From assembly GCF_014385165.1 (NCBI RefSeq), contig NZ_JACRTF010000001.1, positions 310,001 to 374,000 on the forward strand: a stretch of 64,000 bases of DNA. The letters run 5' to 3'. This document shows, one piece after another, positions 9,037-17,816 of the stretch (positions are counted from its first letter, which is position 1; every line of letters starts with the position of its first letter). Under the pieces are notes generated by a model, which was not told the origin of the DNA, made no database searches, and worked only from the letters and a program-made list of their open reading frames with translations. This DNA comes from Jilunia laotingensis (GTDB lineage: Bacteria; Bacteroidota; Bacteroidia; Bacteroidales; Bacteroidaceae). Position numbers and translations under genes: made by a program.

Positions 9037-9131
9037 GTTAAACATGGGGGTGTTTCGCAGTGAAACATCCCCATGTTTCGCAGTGAAACACCCCCATGTC
9101 TAACAGTGAGACACCCCCATGTTTAACACCC
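9037..9131. repeat. 23-bp tandem repeat array inside a long inverted repeat
   Basis: Units start at 9052, 9075 and 9098, with a partial fourth at 9121, giving an exact 23-base period. Each unit contains a small dyad (GTTTC GCAGT GAAAC in the first two) followed by a C-run and AT. The segment 9037-9056 is inverted relative to the units and pairs with 9108-9127 with a single mismatch, so the whole array can fold into a large hairpin. It fills most of the 387-base gap between the module 1 gene and serS; the rest of that gap holds only the serS promoter. There are no spacers, so it is not CRISPR. Confidence 0.8.
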
Positions 9132-9286
9132 TATCTTTAAAAGATAACGAGCCTTCCTTTCCACCGAAAGGAACCGGTGCCCCCTTCTTCCAACCGTCTT
9201 TCCGGTGAAGAACCTCCCCAGCCATCCGATACACAAAAATGAGAAAACAGACTCCTACTCCCTGTATCTTTATTGATTTTTATTTG

Positions 9287-9294
9287 TATCTTTG
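9287..9294 (+). promoter_or_regulatory. -7 element of the serS promoter
   Basis: TATCTTTG fits TAnnTTTG and lies 36 bases before the serS ATG. It supports the start at 9331 over the longer frame that begins inside this box. The -33 box is not clear. Confidence 0.6.
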
Positions 9295-9330
9295 TACTCT
9301 CAAAGAAAAAGAGTTCAAAAAGATAAAGAT

Positions 9331-10605
9331 ATGCTTACGATTAAACAAATTACAGAAAACACAGAGGCTGTGATCCGCGGCCTTGAAAAGAAGCATTTCA
9401 AAAATGCAAAAGAAGCAATAGAACAAGTAATTGCTTTCAATGACAAAAGACGTAGCACCCAAAACCAATTAGATAAAAACCTGGCAGAAGTCAATTCGTT
9501 GTCAAGAACGATCGGCCAATTGATGAAAGAAGGAAAAAAAGATGAAGCTGAAATGGCACGGAACCGGGTTGCCGAACTGAAAGAGACCAATAAAACGTTG
9601 CAAGCCGACATGGACAGCGCAACTACCGATATGCAGAACGTGCTTTATACCATTCCCAACGTCCCTTATGATGAAGTCCCCGAAGGCACGAGTGCCGAAG
9701 ACAACGTTGTAGAAAAGATGGGGGGCATGGAAACAGAGCTTCCGAAAGATGCCCTACCACATTGGGAATTGGCCAAGAAATACGATCTGATCGACTTCGA
9801 CCTAGGAGTAAAAATCACCGGGGCAGGCTTCCCCGTCTATAAAGGCAAAGGGGCACGGTTGCAACGCGCGCTTATCAACTTCTTCCTGGACGAAGCACGC
9901 AATTCGGGATACACGGAAATCATGCCTCCAACAGTGGTAAATGCCGCTTCCGGTTACGGAACAGGGCAATTGCCAGACAAAGAGGGCCAGATGTATCATT
10001 GTGAAGTAGACGACCTGTACTTGATACCGACCGCTGAGGTGCCTGTGACCAATATCTACCGGGACGTCATCCTTGACGAGAAACAACTGCCGATAAAGAA
10101 TTGCGCCTATACGCAATGTTTCCGCCGCGAGGCCGGTTCTTACGGTAAAGACGTTCGCGGGCTTAACCGCCTGCATGAATTCTCCAAAGTAGAATTGGTA
10201 CGCATCGATAAGCCGGAGAACTCCAAACAATCCCATCAAGAGATGCTCGACCATGTGGAAGGTCTGTTACAGAAACTGGAACTCCCCTATCGTATTCTTC
10301 GCCTTTGCGGAGGAGACATGAGTTTCACTTCCGCCATCTGCTTCGACTTTGAGGTCTATTCCGAAGCACAAAAGCGCTGGTTGGAAGTAAGTTCGGTATC
10401 GAATTTCGATACTTACCAGGCAAACCGCTTGAAATGCCGCTACCGCACCGGAGAAAAGAAAACAGAACTTTGCCACACACTGAACGGTTCGGCCTTGGCA
10501 CTTCCCCGTATCGTAGCTGCACTGCTCGAAAACAACCAGACACCGGAAGGCATCCGAATTCCCAAAGCGCTCGTTCCGTATTGCGGATTCGAAATGATTG
10601 ATTAA
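9331..10605 (+). CDS. serS: Seryl-tRNA synthetase
   Basis: A 424-residue class II aminoacyl-tRNA synthetase that charges tRNA-Ser and supplies Ser-tRNA for selenocysteine where that exists. The N-terminal tRNA-binding coiled-coil arm spans about residues 30-105 (LDKNLAEVNSLSRTIGQLMK). Catalytic core motifs are present: motif 2 with CFRREAGSYGKDVRGLNRLH and motif 3 with LNGSALALPRIVAALLEN. The start MLTIKQITENTEAVIRGLEKK is the standard N-terminus. A terminator follows. Confidence 0.98.
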   Translation: MLTIKQITENTEAVIRGLEKKHFKNAKEAIEQVIAFNDKRRSTQNQLDKNLAEVNSLSRTIGQLMKEGKKDEAEMARNRVAELKETNKTLQADMDSATTDMQNVLYTIPNVPYDEVPEGTSAEDNVVEKMGGMETELPKDALPHWELAKKYDLIDFDLGVKITGAGFPVYKGKGARLQRALINFFLDEARNSGYTEIMPPTVVNAASGYGTGQLPDKEGQMYHCEVDDLYLIPTAEVPVTNIYRDVILDEKQLPIKNCAYTQCFRREAGSYGKDVRGLNRLHEFSKVELVRIDKPENSKQSHQEMLDHVEGLLQKLELPYRILRLCGGDMSFTSAICFDFEVYSEAQKRWLEVSSVSNFDTYQANRLKCRYRTGEKKTELCHTLNGSALALPRIVAALLENNQTPEGIRIPKALVPYCGFEMID

Positions 10606-10628
10606 TAAAAGCAGAACAAATAAGCAAG

Positions 10629-10656
10629 AGCCGCCTAAAAAGGCGGCTTTTCTTTT
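10629..10656 (+). terminator. serS terminator
   Basis: Perfect 8-bp stem AGCCGCCT/AGGCGGCT with an AAAA loop, followed by a T-rich tract, 23 bases after the stop. Confidence 0.95.
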
Positions 10657-10675
10657 ATATTTCTTAAAATAGGCG

Positions 10676-10683
10676 TATCTTTG
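10676..10683 (+). promoter_or_regulatory. -7 element upstream of the NfnAB-type gene
   Basis: TATCTTTG lies 55 bases before the ATG at 10739. It is consistent with independent transcription after the serS terminator. No convincing -33 box is visible. Confidence 0.55.
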
Positions 10684-10738
10684 CATGTATAACATTCTGA
10701 TAGCAGTTACGTAGTAATTCCAACAAACTAATTAGATA

Positions 10739-13048
10739 ATGAACAAAATCATTAACAAAGAACATTTTTCCGAAAAAGTGTTCAAACTGGAGATTGAAGC
10801 CCCGCTGATAGCAAGATCACGCAAGGCAGGTCACTTCGTCATTGTTCGCGTAGGCGAAAAAGGCGAGCGTATGCCGTTGACTATCGCAGGTGCTGACGTA
10901 AAAAAAGGAACCATCACCCTTGTAGTGCAGGAAGTAGGTCTATCCTCGACCCGCCTTTGCGAACTGAACGTAGGCGATTACATCACCGACGTGGTCGGCC
11001 CGTTGGGACAGGCCACCCATATTGAGAACTTCGGTACCGTGGTCTGTGCCGGTGGAGGTGTAGGGGTCGCTCCTATGCTACCTATCGTGCAAGCGCTGAA
11101 AGCCGCAGGGAACCGTGTAATCACTGTATTGGCAGGACGGAGCAAAGACTTGATCATTCTTGAAAAAGAGATGCGCGAGAGTTCGGACGAAGTGATCATC
11201 ATGACGGATGACGGCTCATACGGCCGCAAAGGACTCGTCACAGAAGGTGTGGAAGAGGTAATCAAACGCGAGAAAGTGGACAAATGCTTCGCCATCGGCC
11301 CGGCTATCATGATGAAATTCGTTTGCCTACTCACCAAAAAATACAATATTCCTACGGATGTGTCATTGAATACAATCATGGTGGACGGTACCGGAATGTG
11401 CGGTGCCTGTCGCATCACCATCGGTGGGAAAACAAAATTCGTATGTGTTGACGGTCCCGAATTCGATGGTCATCAGGTCGACTTTGATGAAATGCTGAAA
11501 CGCATGGGTGCATTCAAAAACATCGAACGCGAAGAGATGCATAAATTGTCACCGGATGCTACCTGCGAAGCGACCAAGGAGATAGATGAGAACAGCCGCA
11601 ATGCTGCCTGGAGACAGGAATTACGTAAATCGATGAAACCCAAAGAACGTACCGCCATCCCACGTGTCGAGATGAACGAACTGGATGCCGAGTACCGTTC
11701 GCACAGCCGTAAAGAAGAGGTCAATCAAGGCCTGACTAAAGAACAGGCATTGACGGAAGCCCAGCGTTGTCTGGACTGTGCGAATCCGGGATGCATGGAA
11801 GGTTGCCCGGTAGGCATCGATATTCCCCGCTTTATCAAGAACATCGAACGTGGTGAATTCCTTGAAGCAGCGAAAACACTGAAAGAGACCAGCGCATTGC
11901 CTGCCGTTTGCGGTCGTGTATGCCCTCAAGAAAAACAGTGCGAATCAAAATGCATCCACTTGAAGATGAATGAAAAGCCGGTTGCCATCGGTTATCTGGA
12001 ACGTTTTGCCGCTGATTACGAACGTGAAAGCGGACAAATCTCCGTACCGGAAATCAAAGAAAAGAATGGAATCAAAATAGCTGTCATTGGTTCAGGACCC
12101 GCTGGATTGGCCTTTGCCGGAGACATGGCTAAGTATGGATATGACGTCACCGTGTTCGAAGCACTGCACGAAATCGGCGGTGTGCTGAAATATGGTATTC
12201 CGGAATTCCGCCTTCCCAATAAAATAGTGGATGTCGAAATAGACAACCTTGCTAAAATGGGTGTGACCTTCGTCAAAGACTGTATCGTAGGAAAAACGAT
12301 CAGTGTGGAACAACTTGAAGAAGATGGATTCAAAGGGATCTTCGTAGCTTCGGGTGCCGGACTGCCTAACTTCATGAACATACCGGGCGAGAACTCTATC
12401 AACATCATGTCGTCCAACGAATACCTCACACGTGTCAACCTGATGGATGCCGCCAGTCCGGACTCCGACACCCCGGTTGCTTTCGGCAAGAACGTAGCCG
12501 TCATCGGTGGAGGCAACACAGCCATGGACTCTGTCCGCACTGCCAAACGCTTGGGAGCAGAACGTGCCATGATCATCTACCGCCGTTCGGAAGAAGAAAT
12601 GCCGGCACGAATCGAAGAGGTAAAACATGCGAAAGAGGAAGGCGTTGAATTCCTCAACTTGCACAACCCCATCGAGTATATAGCCGATGAACAGGGCCGT
12701 GTGAAACAGGTTGTACTGCAAAAAATGGAACTTGGAGAACCGGACGCTTCCGGTCGGCGCAGTCCCGTTCCCATTCCCGGTGCTACGGAAACAATCGACA
12801 TTGACCTTGCCATTGTCAGCGTAGGCGTATCTCCCAACCCGATCGTACCAAGTTCCATCAAAGGTTTGGTACTGGGACGGAAAGGCACGATTGCCGTGAA
12901 TGAAAATATGCAATCATCCATACCGACCATTTATGCAGGTGGTGACATCGTACGCGGAGGTGCCACGGTTATCCTTGCAATGGGTGACGGACGGCGCGCT
13001 GCCGCTGCAATGAATGAACAGTTGCAAAAGGAATCTGTCACTGTATAA
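10739..13048 (+). CDS. Fused FAD/NAD-binding and glutamate-synthase-small-subunit-like oxidoreductase (NfnAB-type)
   Basis: A 769-residue protein, a natural fusion of two subunits. Residues 1 to about 280 are an FNR/PyrK-like flavoprotein: FAD site MPLTIAG, NAD site GGGVGVAPMLP, and a [2Fe-2S] cluster from GTGMCGACR plus FVCVDGPEFDG. The remainder is GltD-like: two Cys clusters (CLDCANPGCMEGCPVG and CGRVCPQEKQCESKC), an FAD Rossmann motif (GSGPAGLAFAGDMA) and an NADPH Rossmann motif (GGGNTAMDSVRTAKRLGA). This order matches NfnA plus NfnB, the electron-bifurcating NADH-dependent ferredoxin:NADP oxidoreductase. Databases often call such proteins dihydroorotate dehydrogenase B/glutamate synthase. 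No gltB or pyrD is adjacent, so an Nfn role is more likely. Confidence 0.85.
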   Translation: MNKIINKEHFSEKVFKLEIEAPLIARSRKAGHFVIVRVGEKGERMPLTIAGADVKKGTITLVVQEVGLSSTRLCELNVGDYITDVVGPLGQATHIENFGTVVCAGGGVGVAPMLPIVQALKAAGNRVITVLAGRSKDLIILEKEMRESSDEVIIMTDDGSYGRKGLVTEGVEEVIKREKVDKCFAIGPAIMMKFVCLLTKKYNIPTDVSLNTIMVDGTGMCGACRITIGGKTKFVCVDGPEFDGHQVDFDEMLKRMGAFKNIEREEMHKLSPDATCEATKEIDENSRNAAWRQELRKSMKPKERTAIPRVEMNELDAEYRSHSRKEEVNQGLTKEQALTEAQRCLDCANPGCMEGCPVGIDIPRFIKNIERGEFLEAAKTLKETSALPAVCGRVCPQEKQCESKCIHLKMNEKPVAIGYLERFAADYERESGQISVPEIKEKNGIKIAVIGSGPAGLAFAGDMAKYGYDVTVFEALHEIGGVLKYGIPEFRLPNKIVDVEIDNLAKMGVTFVKDCIVGKTISVEQLEEDGFKGIFVASGAGLPNFMNIPGENSINIMSSNEYLTRVNLMDAASPDSDTPVAFGKNVAVIGGGNTAMDSVRTAKRLGAERAMIIYRRSEEEMPARIEEVKHAKEEGVEFLNLHNPIEYIADEQGRVKQVVLQKMELGEPDASGRRSPVPIPGATETIDIDLAIVSVGVSPNPIVPSSIKGLVLGRKGTIAVNENMQSSIPTIYAGGDIVRGGATVILAMGDGRRAAAAMNEQLQKESVTV

Positions 13049-13067
13049 CCGATTTTGGGGGAGATAC

Positions 13068-13129
13068 CTATTGTATACATAAAAAATGCAGGATTCTAAC
13101 CAATCCTGCATTTTTTATGTATACAATAG
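13068..13129. terminator. Bidirectional terminator, perfect 28-bp inverted repeat
   Basis: Arms 13068-13095 and 13102-13129 are perfect reverse complements around a 6-base loop. Each contains A/T runs positioned to act as U-tracts in either direction. It sits between convergent genes (stops at 13048 and 13152). A second palindrome, 13126-13144 (ATAGCAAAC C GTTTGCTAT), overlaps the right arm and could form an alternative structure. Confidence 0.9.
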
Positions 13130-13151
13130 CAAACCGTTTGCTATACAAAGA

Positions 13152-16100
13152 TCAATCTACTTTAAATAGTTTACGAACCAGATTTCCTGTCTCCGTTTCA
13201 ATGTACAATAAATAAAGTCCATTGGATAGCTGGGTGACAGGGAGTGCCAATTCTTCGTTTTGAATATTTACCTCTTTCACCTGTAGATTACCCTTTTGAT
13301 CATATATGGCAACGGTTTTCAGGAGTTCGTTATCAGCTTTAATGTAAACCATCTCTTTCACCGGATTCGGATAAACTTGCAAGTTGACCGTACTTTCCGA
13401 ATGTATGCCTGTCGATACCACCTTTACTATTTTGGACACCGAGTCATTTTCTTTATCCATATCCGACTCCAGTTCCGTGTAGGCAGTCAGGGTATATTCT
13501 TTTTCAGAACGGAAATTATATTCCGTCGGGAACGTATAAACCACTGTTTCTCCCGGAGCCAACGTTTGTCCGACTACTCCGGCTTGTGGCATCGTGCCAA
13601 CTTTAAATCTTACAGGAATATCCGTCAATTCGACTTCTCCGAAATTCTTCACAACGATCGTGACAGGTTGTTTGCCTATTGCACATTCATTGCCCGGATT
13701 CTGTATCTCGATGACTCCACAATCCACTTTTAAAGCTTTTACTTTAGTAATGCAAGTGTCATTTTGTAGAATCAAGTCGTTCGTTCCTTTGGAATAGGCT
13801 GTAATCACATATTCACCGTATTGCTGCATATCCACTTTATCAGTAAAAGTATAGTTCACCGTCTCGCCTAACAAGCATTTATTAACTACTCCGGTCAACT
13901 CTTTCACCAAAGTGCCATCTTTCTCTATTTTGGCAAACACAGGAATGTCATACATATTCACTTCACCAAAATTCTTCAGTTCCACTGTCACTTGTTCCTC
14001 TGTAGACAAGCTGCCATCGACCGGATCGACCACTGATACTACGCCCACGTCAAATACTTTCCGCGTAGATACGACACTGGTACGGATGGTATCATTCGTC
14101 AGTACGGTTTCATCGGGCACGCTCACATATACAGCAATAGTATAAGTACCTTCAACGGACATGTCTACTTTTTTATCGAAAGTAAACTGTAAAGTTTCTC
14201 CTTCCGGGATTTCAGTAGCCACAGTTTCATCCGATTCTACTTTCGTTTCACTTTCAACATGGGTCACGGAATAATGAACCGGAACGTTAGAAATCGCCCC
14301 CTTCCCGTTATTACTCAGACTAACAACAATCGCCTCAGTAGCGGTAAGTGTTCCACTCTTCGGACTATCGAGCGAACGCATTTCCATTTCAATGACAGGC
14401 AGGCTCTTGATCGTTTTCGTAAAGACATTGTCATCAGGAGTCTTATCTACAGGCATTTCTGCTTTGATCACAAACGTATAATCACCAGGAGTGAACATAT
14501 CCACACCACTAAAATAAACTTCAGATTCGACACCCGGTTCCAACTCGGATATGCGAGAAGAATAATAGACAGTGTCGGCAACCTGACAACTAAACGGTAC
14601 GCTCATTAACGGTAAAGAACTATTATTCTTAATCATGACCATCATGTCGACTTTTTCGTTGAACACGGCATCCTCCGCAGGAATCCGAATAGCAGTAACA
14701 GCCACATCCGGTGTATCTTCTACTTCAGCCACTTCGAGCATACCACTAAGTTTTATAGAATTATCACCGGCAGCCGGAGCAAAACAGATAGTGTAAACTT
14801 CATTAGCCGGTACGGAGAAATACCCCAAGTACTGACATTTAGTATCATACTTGCCATCATTGACAACCGTTGCAACAGGAATCCGCTCACCACTGTTTAC
14901 ATTTAACGCATAAACTTCCAACAGCGGCATTATGACAGAAGTATTTGTCGCGACATAATCAAATGACAGTTTATAGACCTTTTCAGCTTCAAATACCATC
15001 CCTCGGGACATCAACAAATCGCCATCCTCCTCTAAATCGCCACTAATGGAATAGCCATGTATTTTCTGTTGCAACACACCCTCAGTCGTCTCAAATGCCT
15101 TGAATCTTCTGCTATCTTTGTTCTTATCTATAGCTAGGAAACCTTCTGTTTCTTGGAATTCAGCACTATAAGGCAATGCTGCATTTTCCAGATAAGAAAT
15201 AGAGAACTCTTTCGTATTATTTGATTCAAAACCATCATTCTCCATAGATACCTTGACAGATACCGTTTCATCTTCCGTCCCGGTAAAATTCATATTTTCA
15301 TCCAAATAGACATAAGTATAGTTCAACGGCTGAATGACTTGCTTGAATTCCTGAGTTTTGGTTCCCAAAGAAGGAGAAGAGACTGATACAGAGAACGACT
15401 CAATGGCATTAATCCCGGGATTGGAAACTTTAACGCCAATCGGCAATGACCGATAGGCCGATAGATACTTACCCGCCATCAAAATTTCGTCAAGTGCTAT
15501 ATCGGTTTCAGCCGTTTTTGTCACTTTCAGGTTATTGATACGGATTGAATAATCAATCGGCTCACTCGATTGCACATGATATCCTATGACATACACACCA
15601 CCTTCTTCAATATTTGTAATGTGTTCCTGAGAATTATAAGAGGATATATTTTCCTCAAACAAAACTTTGGTTTCTGTTTTAACGCCATCTGTAATCTTAT
15701 ATAATGAGGTCTTCAGATGCAATACACCAGCAGTATTCTCCATTATATTAGCCGAATATTGAATACGGTAATTAGCACCTGCTTCCAACTTCACCGGACG
15801 TGAATAAAGAAATTCATTCGTTGCAGGGATACTCACCTCTTCACTACCGCCATAACTGAAGAAAAAGTTATTGCCCCATTGCGCTTTTTCTGCAATGAAA
15901 GTGTGTCCATCCTCATTTGCATCCACAATTTCCCACATCTCTTTTTCCTGAGGAAAATTACCTGCGTCATCAGTTGTGAAATCTGCAATATAAGGTATGC
16001 CGGAAACTTTGTTTTCGACGACTTTAGCAATAGAATCATTCAATAGATTTTCATCTCCGGGCAAACTCGTCCAAATACCGAGTTTATGTTTCTGGCTAAG

Positions 16101-17789
16101 ATCGCTCAAATCAACCGTGTTTTTGAAAGTATATTTTAAGGTCGTATTTACCGGAATAGATTCGGGAATGGTTTCTTCAATGACATCTCCCCCATTCAAC
16201 TGGGCACACACTTTTAAAGTGTTAGCTGAAATCACATCCAAACCATTATTTAAAACGGCAATCTCAACTACTTCCTTAGAATCAAACATATACTTTGTTG
16301 AAACCGGTGCTACCACTTCCATTATCTTAGCATCTTTCCTCGGAGCCGTTACAAAATAGAAGTCACGAATACGTAACTCTTTAGCAGTTTTAAGACTAGT
16401 ACATTTGAAAGACACAAAATATGCCGCATCTTCAGGTACCTCAAAACGAACGGAACTATTAAGCCCGTTTTCTCTATCTAACGCATCATTCTTCCATATT
16501 TCAGTAAGATTTTCCAAGCCATTGGGATCCTTAGTCAAGGAGATAGTGAGTTTGTTTTTTTGATTATCCGCCAGAGGCTCGATACCTTCCATATAGGTAC
16601 ATGCATTGAAACGCATCTCATATTTCACTCCTGCCTTAAAGTAGATAGGGCGAGAACGAAGTACAGCATTACAATCTTCGGCTGCACGGCTAAAATCAAT
16701 AAAACAATAGCCCGGTTTTGGAGTTGCATTTATGCGCCACCAACCGGAATTGTAATCTGCCTCAGTAGTCCACTCGTCCATATCAAGATTCATATAACCA
16801 TTCTTTTCAAACCAGAATTGAGGTATATAGGGCACATCGGTTGTAATGTTTTGAAGTAATTCAGCAATTGTATCATTTGCATGGTTTAAATCACCTGCTA
16901 GCTCCGTCCAAGTTCTGAATTTATAAATTGTTCTGAATTTCCCCAAATCTGCTTTAGTCTTGAATGTATATTCCACAGAATCACCCATCAAAATAGTTTT
17001 TGCAGGAGTAAATGTCTCCTTAACCGGTACATTATCATCAACTTGATAAGCGAGATCAATAGATTCAATTTCCTTCAGCCCATTATTTTTTAATTTCACC
17101 GTAATAGTTTCTGCATTAGAAAATACCCGATCATTGGTCGTCATGTTAGGATTACTCTTCTGCATATTAGAAAATGATAAATGTGCATCATTCTCAAATC
17201 GATGAGTTAAATACAAACCATCCAGATAAAAGAAACATCTGTTGCCGGTAAACTCCCGTGCATCTACTATTAGACGGAACTTTAGTTTTTTATTATCATA
17301 CTTTGACGGTAAGTACGTCAAAATATATCTCCATCCGCTAATTAAAGTCCCTTTATAAGTATCTGTCTGCGAATTAAAAATAGTATCACGTACAGCTCCA
17401 TTATCGGCACTTATTTCTATAAAATAAAACACTTTCTGAAAAGCTTGCAACATGAAATTTGCGTGATAGAACCCCACAGCTAATCCCTTTTTTCCCGTTG
17501 CATCAATTTCAGGTGATGTGAGAACAGACAAAAACTGAGAACCTGTTGTTGACTCGAACTTCAAAGTATTAGTACTGGAAGGATCAATTTCCGAAAAACT
17601 CCTTGGAGCCTCTTCCAACTTCCAATATGTATTATCTTCTCCAGGAGAAGGAGAGGTTTCTTCCACCCATTGATTCAATTCTTCTGCTGAGTTAAATCCC
17701 GCATTAAACAATGGAGTATTGAAATATTGGGCTTTCATGCCGAGACTATAAAATAATCCCAGTAACATAAGCAGGAATATCTTTTTCAT
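13152..17789 (-). CDS. Giant secreted multidomain protein with CARDB-like repeats and T9SS type A sorting domain (module 2)
   Basis: A 1545-residue protein with a signal peptide (near GMKAQ). The N-terminal two-thirds alternate jelly-roll-like domains (containing WKLEEAPRSF, WWRINATPKPGYCF and similar) with CARDB-like beta-sandwiches. I count about seven CARDB-like units, each opening with an LKNNG, VLNNG, LSNNG or K-NFG motif and usually closing with an -ND- segment. The last three or four are in tandem. The C-terminal 80 residues form a clear T9SS type A sorting domain (VYPNPVKEMVYIK, then NGLYLLYIETE and a basic end). It is the third gene of the operon 21112 to 13152, 27 bases after its neighbour. 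A surface adhesin or scaffold role is likely. Confidence 0.85.
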   Translation of the reverse strand: MKKIFLLMLLGLFYSLGMKAQYFNTPLFNAGFNSAEELNQWVEETSPSPGEDNTYWKLEEAPRSFSEIDPSSTNTLKFESTTGSQFLSVLTSPEIDATGKKGLAVGFYHANFMLQAFQKVFYFIEISADNGAVRDTIFNSQTDTYKGTLISGWRYILTYLPSKYDNKKLKFRLIVDAREFTGNRCFFYLDGLYLTHRFENDAHLSFSNMQKSNPNMTTNDRVFSNAETITVKLKNNGLKEIESIDLAYQVDDNVPVKETFTPAKTILMGDSVEYTFKTKADLGKFRTIYKFRTWTELAGDLNHANDTIAELLQNITTDVPYIPQFWFEKNGYMNLDMDEWTTEADYNSGWWRINATPKPGYCFIDFSRAAEDCNAVLRSRPIYFKAGVKYEMRFNACTYMEGIEPLADNQKNKLTISLTKDPNGLENLTEIWKNDALDRENGLNSSVRFEVPEDAAYFVSFKCTSLKTAKELRIRDFYFVTAPRKDAKIMEVVAPVSTKYMFDSKEVVEIAVLNNGLDVISANTLKVCAQLNGGDVIEETIPESIPVNTTLKYTFKNTVDLSDLSQKHKLGIWTSLPGDENLLNDSIAKVVENKVSGIPYIADFTTDDAGNFPQEKEMWEIVDANEDGHTFIAEKAQWGNNFFFSYGGSEEVSIPATNEFLYSRPVKLEAGANYRIQYSANIMENTAGVLHLKTSLYKITDGVKTETKVLFEENISSYNSQEHITNIEEGGVYVIGYHVQSSEPIDYSIRINNLKVTKTAETDIALDEILMAGKYLSAYRSLPIGVKVSNPGINAIESFSVSVSSPSLGTKTQEFKQVIQPLNYTYVYLDENMNFTGTEDETVSVKVSMENDGFESNNTKEFSISYLENAALPYSAEFQETEGFLAIDKNKDSRRFKAFETTEGVLQQKIHGYSISGDLEEDGDLLMSRGMVFEAEKVYKLSFDYVATNTSVIMPLLEVYALNVNSGERIPVATVVNDGKYDTKCQYLGYFSVPANEVYTICFAPAAGDNSIKLSGMLEVAEVEDTPDVAVTAIRIPAEDAVFNEKVDMMVMIKNNSSLPLMSVPFSCQVADTVYYSSRISELEPGVESEVYFSGVDMFTPGDYTFVIKAEMPVDKTPDDNVFTKTIKSLPVIEMEMRSLDSPKSGTLTATEAIVVSLSNNGKGAISNVPVHYSVTHVESETKVESDETVATEIPEGETLQFTFDKKVDMSVEGTYTIAVYVSVPDETVLTNDTIRTSVVSTRKVFDVGVVSVVDPVDGSLSTEEQVTVELKNFGEVNMYDIPVFAKIEKDGTLVKELTGVVNKCLLGETVNYTFTDKVDMQQYGEYVITAYSKGTNDLILQNDTCITKVKALKVDCGVIEIQNPGNECAIGKQPVTIVVKNFGEVELTDIPVRFKVGTMPQAGVVGQTLAPGETVVYTFPTEYNFRSEKEYTLTAYTELESDMDKENDSVSKIVKVVSTGIHSESTVNLQVYPNPVKEMVYIKADNELLKTVAIYDQKGNLQVKEVNIQNEELALPVTQLSNGLYLLYIETETGNLVRKLFKVD

Positions 17790-17816
17790 AATATATCTCT
17801 TTTTAATGAATACAAA

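Noticed and set aside
8629..9045. 138-codon minus-strand frame at the end of the module 1 gene
   Set aside because: It is antisense to a well-supported gene and has no recognisable product.
9037..9131. CRISPR array
   Set aside because: Units are directly adjacent with no spacers, few in number, and no cas gene is present; the same holds for 40456-40565 and 54183-54259.
12092..12913. Long open frame on the minus strand inside the NfnAB-type gene (273 codons)
   Set aside because: The plus-strand protein carries all expected motifs; the antisense frame has no domain, promoter or plausible composition.
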